Assembly: GCF_007786475.1 (NCBI RefSeq)
Contig: NZ_VNJJ01000003.1
Span: forward strand, 166,055 to 230,054
Length of the DNA stretch: 64,000 bases
Origin: Cohnella terricola
GTDB lineage: Bacteria; Bacillota; Bacilli; Paenibacillales; Paenibacillaceae
Direction of reading: 5' to 3'
The translations under genes were made by a program, and so were the position numbers. Shown here piece by piece: positions 58,583 to 64,000 of this stretch. The notes under the pieces are model-generated. The model saw nothing but the letters and a program-made list of their open reading frames with translations. It did no database searches and was not told where the DNA came from. How positions within the stretch are numbered: the first letter of the stretch is position 1; every line of letters begins with the position of its first letter.

Positions 58583-59581
58583 ATGAAAACAGTCGAATTA
58601 GGTACACAGGGTTTAAAAGTGAGCGTAGAAGGCTTGGGCTGCATGGGAATGAGTAAAATGTATGGCCCGAGTAACGACGAGGAGAGCTTGGCTACGCTTC
58701 GTCGTGCAATCGAACTCGGCATCACTTTTTTCGACACGGCAGAGGTTTATGGTCCGTTTCACAACGAAGAGTTGCTTGGACGCGCATTCGCAAGCATTCG
58801 TGACCGTGTAGTCATCGCGACCAAGGTCGGAATTGGCTTCACTGATGACGGCAAGCCCAAAGTCGTCGACGGCACTGCTGTCGTAGACGGTAGTCCAGAG
58901 AACATCATCAGGGCAATCGAGGGGTCACTTCGCCGGTTGAAGACGGATTACATCGACCTCGTTTATCTTCACCGCATCGATCCAAAGGTACCGATCGAGA
59001 AAACCATTACGGCGATGAGCAAACTGGTCACTGACGGTAAGATTGGTCACATCGGTCTGTCCGAGGCAGCAGCCGGCACAATCCGCCGTGCACACGCTGT
59101 TCACCCTATCACTGCCGTCCAGACCGAGTATTCCCTGTTCGAGCGCGGTGTGGAGTCAAACGGCGTGTATGAGACGGTGCGCGAGTTGGGCATTGGTTTT
59201 GTTCCTTACTCGCCGCTAGGACGTGGGTTCCTGACCGGTCAATTTAAGGCCGACCAGCTCGACCCTACCGACTTCCGTAACTATGACCCTCGGCTAAGCG
59301 GAAAGAACTTAGAGACCAACATGCGTATCGTCGAGGCGATCAGCCTCATCGCTAAAGAGAAGGGAGTTAAGCCCTCCCAATTAGCATTGGCTTGGACCAT
59401 CGCACAGGGTGGCGTCCCGATCCCAGGCACCCGACGGATTGCGAATCTGGAGGAAAATGTAGCCGCGGCGGATATCGTTCTGTCGAAGGAAGAGTTGGCT
59501 AGGCTTGACGAAGTCGCCCCCGTCGGAGTCGCATCGGGTGACCGTTATTCCAAAGGCGGTATGTCACAACTCAACCAATGA
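58583..59581 (+). CDS. Aldo/keto reductase, AKR13-like
   Basis: A 332-aa aldo/keto reductase: LGTQGLKVSVEGLGCMGMS at the start, FFDTAEVYGPFHNEELLGRA near 47 (Asp, Tyr), VIATKVGIGF near 80 (Lys), YIDLVYLHRIDP near 118 (His) and IPGTRRIANLEENVAA near 280 (NADPH). Typical of enzymes annotated as YajO/pyridoxal or general aldehyde reductases. ATG 58583, 8 bp after TGGAGGAAG. Follows the RibD-like gene. Confidence 0.9.
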   Translation: MKTVELGTQGLKVSVEGLGCMGMSKMYGPSNDEESLATLRRAIELGITFFDTAEVYGPFHNEELLGRAFASIRDRVVIATKVGIGFTDDGKPKVVDGTAVVDGSPENIIRAIEGSLRRLKTDYIDLVYLHRIDPKVPIEKTITAMSKLVTDGKIGHIGLSEAAAGTIRRAHAVHPITAVQTEYSLFERGVESNGVYETVRELGIGFVPYSPLGRGFLTGQFKADQLDPTDFRNYDPRLSGKNLETNMRIVEAISLIAKEKGVKPSQLALAWTIAQGGVPIPGTRRIANLEENVAAADIVLSKEELARLDEVAPVGVASGDRYSKGGMSQLNQ

Positions 59582-59718
59582 TCGATTATCGATATTAACG
59601 ATCTGGATTATACCAGGAGGCAGTGCGGCAATAAAAAACAGCGGGTTTCGGCGGAAACTTTTCAAGAGAATGTACGTCTATCTACTATATGGTAAAAAAT
59701 TGGTGGAAGGTTGATCTC

Positions 59719-60993
59719 ATGAGTATCCGTCTCACTAAACCTATTCTTTTGATTACGTTGGTAATAGCCTTTTTCTGGGCTCTGACTCGGTCTGTTTTCG
59801 CTGAGGCGCCGCATTCGTCATTTAAAGGGATGAACTGGACGCCCCCCGATACGACCGCTACCGTCAAACCGAAATGGAGTGTCGCTATAGATGTTCCGAA
59901 GGATCTGGATACAATTAATGCGGGAACGGTCGCAACTGGGGCAAACCAAGTTTACATCTTCCAAAATGGTCATATGCTCGCGATAAGCGCGAAAACGGGT
60001 GAGACATTATGGACATACGGGTCGAAACTTGTTTCACCCATTGCGTACCACGCTGGGGGTGTATATGCCGTTTCCGAAGACGGGATATTGCATGCCATCG
60101 ATGCAGTGAACGGGAAGATGAAGTGGACGACGAATGTCAAGACATCGGGTATCGTCGGGTTATTCGTAAATGGGGACAAGGCGTACGTCTATAACGGGCA
60201 TGTTCGGGCGTTTGATTTGAAATCAGGAGCGTTACTTTGGACGGACGATTATCCTTATGAATTCGATCTCAAGGACATTGCTTTCGCTAACGGGAAAATA
60301 CTTGTGAGTACGGTGTTTTCAGGTGCTTACACCTATGACACTCTTCTATCTTTCGACGAAAGCAACGGTCATCTTGCCTGGGAAGCATTCAACGAAAGCA
60401 GCCCGTTAGTTGTCAATGAAAATCAGATTCTCGTGCAACAAACTTCAAACCTGATGAGTCAGCTTGAAAAGACGACCTTAAACACGATCGATCTGTTGAC
60501 TGGAAAAGTTGTAAAAACAGTCGAATTCAAAGAAAACGGCAAAGCCTGGATCGAATCCGGGCGCGTGTATATATTCGCATCGGGAATTGTCTATGCCTAT
60601 CCGTTGGACGCGGATCCCACTAAAGTCACGAGAGATTCTTATCGATCGGACAGTTCTTATAAAAACTACTGGGCGGGAGGCCCTGACGCGGACAGAATAT
60701 TATTTACGGATGGAGTTAACATAACGGGCTCGAAGCTTGTCAATAAGTCGGTCGTATACTATGGCTCTGCGGGAGCTCCAAGGGCCTCTATCGCCCGATT
60801 CGACACATTCGAAAATGGGTTATATATTGCTTACTCTGATGGCCGGCTGGAGGCGAAAGATTTAATTACGGCGAAGAGAGCGTTTGTGCTGCAAATGCCG
60901 GGGAGAGTATTCGGTCCTACTCAACGTGAAGATGGCATGATCATCGTTCAATCCCAAGGAAGGGTTAGTGCCGTTCCCGAGCCAACCTATTAA
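59719..60993 (+). CDS. Secreted PQQ-binding-like beta-propeller protein
   Basis: A 424-aa exported protein with a signal peptide (about 1-28, ending RSVFAEA) and a propeller of PQQ/WD-like repeats: LAISAKTGETLWTYGSKLVS, then ALLWTDDY and a less typical NGHLAWEAFN; each blade ends with the W-containing motif of quinoprotein-like domains (BamB/YncE type). No catalytic site for a true dehydrogenase is seen, so it is likely a binding or scaffold protein at the surface. ATG 59719, 8 bp after GGAAGG. Followed by a terminator. Confidence 0.8.
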   Translation: MSIRLTKPILLITLVIAFFWALTRSVFAEAPHSSFKGMNWTPPDTTATVKPKWSVAIDVPKDLDTINAGTVATGANQVYIFQNGHMLAISAKTGETLWTYGSKLVSPIAYHAGGVYAVSEDGILHAIDAVNGKMKWTTNVKTSGIVGLFVNGDKAYVYNGHVRAFDLKSGALLWTDDYPYEFDLKDIAFANGKILVSTVFSGAYTYDTLLSFDESNGHLAWEAFNESSPLVVNENQILVQQTSNLMSQLEKTTLNTIDLLTGKVVKTVEFKENGKAWIESGRVYIFASGIVYAYPLDADPTKVTRDSYRSDSSYKNYWAGGPDADRILFTDGVNITGSKLVNKSVVYYGSAGAPRASIARFDTFENGLYIAYSDGRLEAKDLITAKRAFVLQMPGRVFGPTQREDGMIIVQSQGRVSAVPEPTY

Positions 60994-61069
60994 AGGCTAA
61001 GTAACGAAATATCAGTAGAGTTTGTGATAGTGGTCTTACGATAACGGGTACTATTATTACAAAAACGCA

Positions 61070-61096
61070 AGGCTGCCGGCATAATCGGCAGCCTGT
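61070..61096 (+). terminator. Rho-independent terminator-like hairpin
   Basis: AGGCTGCCG pairs perfectly with CGGCAGCCT around a 7-base loop, then GTTCAGTT. The rest of the gap up to 61237 is AT-rich with TTGACG at 61176, a possible -35 element. Confidence 0.75.
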
Positions 61097-61237
61097 TCAG
61101 TTATATGGCATTTAAATATCGATTTAGTAATAAATTTCATTATATAGGAACATTTTGTGAAACATTTGCCTTTTATTGACGTTATTACATATGGCAAGTG
61201 AGACAGCACGCCAATAAAAGCATAGAAGGAGTAACCT

Positions 61238-63196
61238 ATGAAAAGGAATTTTCCGCTTCTATTATTATCCTCACTCCTAATGGTATTATTTCACTCGCCT
61301 TCGTCTTTTGCTCAGGAAACGTCGACAGGCCTAGCAAAAATCGTTTTAGTTCAAAATTCCACGCAAATGTGGTACAACGACAACTCTTTTACGGCGGCTC
61401 AGCCGCTTACAACGGTCAAAGGTGTGACATACGTCGCGGCGAGTTCGTTCATGAATGCAATACTCGGCACGATCGCTTACGACGCGAAGACCAGGCAGTA
61501 CACTCTGATCAGCAGGAAAGACGTCCTGAAAATGCAAGCGGGCAAATCCGCGTATTCGGTTAACGGAGCTTCGAAGACAATGACTGGCGCACCGTACACG
61601 ATCAAAGGTACGTTAATGATTCCCATACGCACCGTAGCTTCAGTCTTCGGAATGACGTTAAAGTCGTTTCCGTCGGAGAAGAAGATCGTATTGACATGGT
61701 CCAACGCGCCGATCGCGAAATTCTCCGTATCCGATACGAATCCTTACGCGACCCAGACCGAGGTTAAATACAAAAATGAAGCCTACCATCCGGGCGGGTT
61801 GGCGATCGTGGAAGAACGTTGGGAGAACAACGACGCGATCTTCGATGAGGCCGGCACATATTCCGTTACCCATTGGGTGAAAGACGAGAGAGGCACGTGG
61901 AGCGATCCTTACACGGTCTCTATTACGGTCCATCCTCCGAATCAACCTCCGATTGCTTCCTTTGCGACAGACAAAGACATCTACAGGATGGGAGAGTTGA
62001 TCTCTTACATCGATCAAAGTACTGATGACGAGAATCAGATCATCAGTGCCGCATGGAAGAACAATGCCCGCGGTTTCTTCGTGCCGGGACAGCAGACCGT
62101 TACGTTAACGGTAACCGACTCGCATGGAGAGGTCGGTGAATTCTCCAAAACGATCATGATTTTGGACGAAACGTTGTACACAAAAGAAGAATTCGATCTC
62201 AAGTATATGGAGATCGGCGAGAAGTTCGATATTAACGGACCTTCCGTGCTGCAATTACCGATGATGGCGTATACCATCAATGACCGAGAGCAGACTCTAA
62301 TTCGCGCCAACAGCCCGGAGACCATGCTTGAGGAAGGCATCTATTACGAAGATAACGTAAACGGGAACGTCCGGTTTATGCTTCATAATCGGAACGGTCG
62401 TTCCACGCCAATGAAAATATACATACTCCTTACGAACAACAATGCCGATCCCGTAAACGTCCGATTGGGCGCGGTGGGCATGGCGGGTCCGAACCGGATC
62501 GTCTCTACCGTGGGCAAAGCGGTTACCGGAAGGTTTCTGGAATCTCTACTGAACCCGAAATACTCTTATTTGCAAATTCCGGCCGGTGAGAGTCGTCTCA
62601 TTTTCCAAGAATACAGCAGTAAAATCTTAGAAGAAGGAGACGTCTACTCCATGTTCGCGGACGCCCAATTGAGTAATTATCTTGACTTCAAAGTCATCGC
62701 GATCAACGCCGACCGCGATCTGACGTCTGCTCTGCCAACTTTGCGAGTATTACCGAGCCACGAGAAACACATTCGAGGAACTTTTGAGAATGCGAACCGA
62801 GTCATGTACGTGAATCAGACGATCGGCGACGTGAAGAGCAGGATGGTGCTCGCTGACAATTTCGTGGATACGAGGCTTTCTGGAATTGACAAAACGACTG
62901 GGACTCCTGTTCTCAACGTGGGTAACTATGGCGTTGTATATACGATCCAACTCGGTAAAGTGCAGCCACACACGGCTATCGGGATAAACCCTCGCGGGGG
63001 ACATTACGCCGGCGCGTTCAATGTGAACAATAAAACCGTTTATGCGACGAACACGAGTATTCTGAACAATCCGAATGAAGTGTGCATGCTCTATAAGACA
63101 GGGGATAGCGTGGAGACGGTGACGATCACGTTTACGCCTGCCAACGGGAGCATGTTGCCTATCAATTTACTCTTTCTGCCTATGCCGACTCACTAA
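61238..63196 (+). CDS. Secreted stalk-domain protein with PKD-like segments
   Basis: A 652-aa exported protein. Signal peptide about 1-26 (ends SSFAQ); stalk (copper amine oxidase N-like) domain about 30-155 (VKGVTYVAASSFMNAILG, then GTLMIPIRTVASVFGMTLKS); two PKD/Ig-like segments about 158-310 (FDEAGTYSVTHWVKDERGTW, GQQTVTLTVTDSHGEVGEFS); C-terminal 320 residues unassigned, beta-rich. Surface or matrix role inferred. GAAGGAG precedes ATG 61238. Confidence 0.78.
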   Translation: MKRNFPLLLLSSLLMVLFHSPSSFAQETSTGLAKIVLVQNSTQMWYNDNSFTAAQPLTTVKGVTYVAASSFMNAILGTIAYDAKTRQYTLISRKDVLKMQAGKSAYSVNGASKTMTGAPYTIKGTLMIPIRTVASVFGMTLKSFPSEKKIVLTWSNAPIAKFSVSDTNPYATQTEVKYKNEAYHPGGLAIVEERWENNDAIFDEAGTYSVTHWVKDERGTWSDPYTVSITVHPPNQPPIASFATDKDIYRMGELISYIDQSTDDENQIISAAWKNNARGFFVPGQQTVTLTVTDSHGEVGEFSKTIMILDETLYTKEEFDLKYMEIGEKFDINGPSVLQLPMMAYTINDREQTLIRANSPETMLEEGIYYEDNVNGNVRFMLHNRNGRSTPMKIYILLTNNNADPVNVRLGAVGMAGPNRIVSTVGKAVTGRFLESLLNPKYSYLQIPAGESRLIFQEYSSKILEEGDVYSMFADAQLSNYLDFKVIAINADRDLTSALPTLRVLPSHEKHIRGTFENANRVMYVNQTIGDVKSRMVLADNFVDTRLSGIDKTTGTPVLNVGNYGVVYTIQLGKVQPHTAIGINPRGGHYAGAFNVNNKTVYATNTSILNNPNEVCMLYKTGDSVETVTITFTPANGSMLPINLLFLPMPTH

Positions 63197-63426
63197 GAAT
63201 CGCGCCGACGCAAAGATGTGCTGACAGCTGCCGTTTTCATTTAACTAACTTTATCCCAAAAAGCGACAAACGAATACGAATTCTAGCTCAGGGCGATCTG
63301 GTGCATCCCGAATCTCTTCAACAACTGATAGGATTGCTTGCGATTCCAACCTTCCTCTGACGAGTCCCGAACCTCAAATACAAGTCGCCTCTGTTTACAT
63401 CGAAGTATTGATTTGATAAAATAACT
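63197..63426. other. Gene-free stretch, possibly holding a gene remnant on the minus strand
   Basis: No intact gene is seen. On the minus strand the codons from about 63390 down to the TAG at 63283-63285 give a protein-like tail (RRLVFEVRDSSEEGWNRK, then QLLKRFGMHQIALS) that looks like the C-terminal end of a decayed gene, but I recognise no family. No promoter or ribosome binding site can be tied to it. Confidence 0.35.
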
Positions 63427-63463
63427 AATTGTTAACCTAAAATTAAAAATTAGGTTAACAATT
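63427..63463 (+). promoter_or_regulatory. BirA-type biotin operator
   Basis: TTGTTAACC (63429-63437) and GGTTAACAA (63453-63461) are inverted around 15 bp; the arms extend to AATTGTTAACCTAA/TTAGGTTAACAATT. This is the form of BirA operators in Firmicutes and lies about 120 bp before bioB. Confidence 0.88.
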
Positions 63464-63583
63464 AAAAGTGGATGGAGAACATTAAAACGTACCACGGGGA
63501 TACAATCGGGGCTGTATGCGTCGGTGCGATTCCACCTTATCACGATACGCTGTAGCAATTCGAACCATGGGAGGAAGATTAAT

Positions 63584-64000
63584 TTGAAAACTAATATAAT
63601 AGATAAAAATTGGCAATCTCTTGCCGAGAAAGCATTGAGCGGAGAACATCTAACTTTACAGGAAGGACTTGCAGTGCTCGAAGCTGACGACGATGAAGTA
63701 CTTTCGATCATGAATGCGGCATTTATGGTGAGAAGACATTTCTACGGCAAAAAAGTGAAGCTGAACATGATCATTAATGCAAAAAGCGGCCTTTGTCCTG
63801 AGGACTGCGGTTATTGTTCGCAATCGATCGTTTCGACGGCGCCGGTCAGTAAATATACTTTGCTCGATAAAGAAACGCTGCTTGCAGGTGCACGCGAAGC
63901 GATGGCTCGCAAGGCCGGAACTTATTGTATCGTAGCAGCCGGGAAAGGACCTACGGATAAAGAACTTAATCAAGTAGTTGACGCGGTTAAAGAAATTCGG
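63584..64000 (+). CDS. bioB: Biotin synthase BioB, 3'-partial
   Basis: First 139 residues of biotin synthase, a radical-SAM enzyme that inserts sulfur into dethiobiotin. The frame runs off the window. Seen: RHFYGKKVKLNMIINAKSGL and the [4Fe-4S] motif GLCPEDCGYCSQS near residue 65, followed by VSKYTLLDKETLLAGAREA. TTG start at 63584, 8 bp after GGGAGGA. A BirA-type operator lies at 63427-63463, so expression should be shut off by biotin. Confidence 0.95.
   Translation, partial: MKTNIIDKNWQSLAEKALSGEHLTLQEGLAVLEADDDEVLSIMNAAFMVRRHFYGKKVKLNMIINAKSGLCPEDCGYCSQSIVSTAPVSKYTLLDKETLLAGAREAMARKAGTYCIVAAGKGPTDKELNQVVDAVKEIR

Noticed and set aside
1-64000. tRNA, rRNA, insertion sequence, prophage or integrase signatures
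   Set aside because: I found no cloverleaf, transposase motif or terminal inverted repeat with target duplication that I could support.

Overview
The window looks like chromosomal DNA from a spore-forming member of the Paenibacillaceae (Paenibacillus/Cohnella type). Evidence: strong AGGAGG-like ribosome binding sites, many TTG starts, a CwlJ-type spore cortex hydrolase, a SpoVB-like flippase, a DUF2642 protein and secreted stalk-domain (copper-amine-oxidase-N) proteins. No tRNA, rRNA, CRISPR array or transposase was recognised. The last gene (bioB) is cut by the right edge and the first gene is probably cut by the left edge.

Layout. 1-3.2 kb: AT-rich array of small immunity-like proteins in which a two-gene unit (unknown family + DUF6630-like) occurs twice, followed by an Imm-type protein. 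3.3-7.8 kb: DUF1349 protein, UvrA2-like ATPase, AzlC/AzlD amino-acid exporter. 7.8-11.8 kb: decayed DUF421 gene, ferredoxin/thioredoxin-reductase-like flavoprotein, DUF2642 protein, MFS exporter with a GIY-YIG-like protein, and a DUF6530-like protein; two of these transcription units share a 15-bp operator-like sequence. 11.9-19.3 kb: two separate envelope thiol-redox modules, ccdA-TlpA lipoprotein-msrAB and DUF6526-response regulator-histidine kinase-membrane protein-ccdA-resA-like, with a deletion-damaged thioredoxin gene between them. 19.4-28.8 kb: stress and detoxification genes (ArsR + quinone oxidoreductase, a DedA-PAP2 fusion with a degenerate phosphatase site, a MerR-linked arsB-arsC operon, aldo/keto reductase + MFS + HxlR, a CopZ-like Fe-S protein, MarR + FMN reductase with twin operators).

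28.8-38.3 kb: a GC-rich block of three large secreted enzymes (GH64, GH16, GH3), all built from CBM6, F5/8C and chitobiase-C-type modules. Together they should cut beta-1,3-glucan to oligosaccharides and glucose. The GH16 and GH3 genes begin with a 1157-bp direct duplication that includes the ribosome binding site. A good CcpA (cre) match precedes the cluster.

38.3-49 kb: AraC regulator/MATE exporter pair, acetyltransferase, truncated ROK protein, two glycosyltransferase-type genes with manC, a TVP38 gene interrupted by an in-frame UGA, a flippase and a secreted amidase-domain protein. 49-64 kb: VOC protein, stalk-domain secreted proteins, ChrA, CwlJ, ACR3-like transporter, GNAT, a YdcZ pair, TetR, RibD-like and AKR enzymes, a PQQ-type propeller protein and bioB behind a BirA-type operator.

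The most notable points are the tandem immunity module, the two-component-linked thiol-redox operon beside the Msr module, the dead PAP2 domain, the MerR-controlled ars operon, the duplicated glucanase front ends, and two precisely readable gene-decay events (internal deletion of a thioredoxin gene; UGA in TVP38). All assignments come from reading motifs by eye; none was checked against a database.
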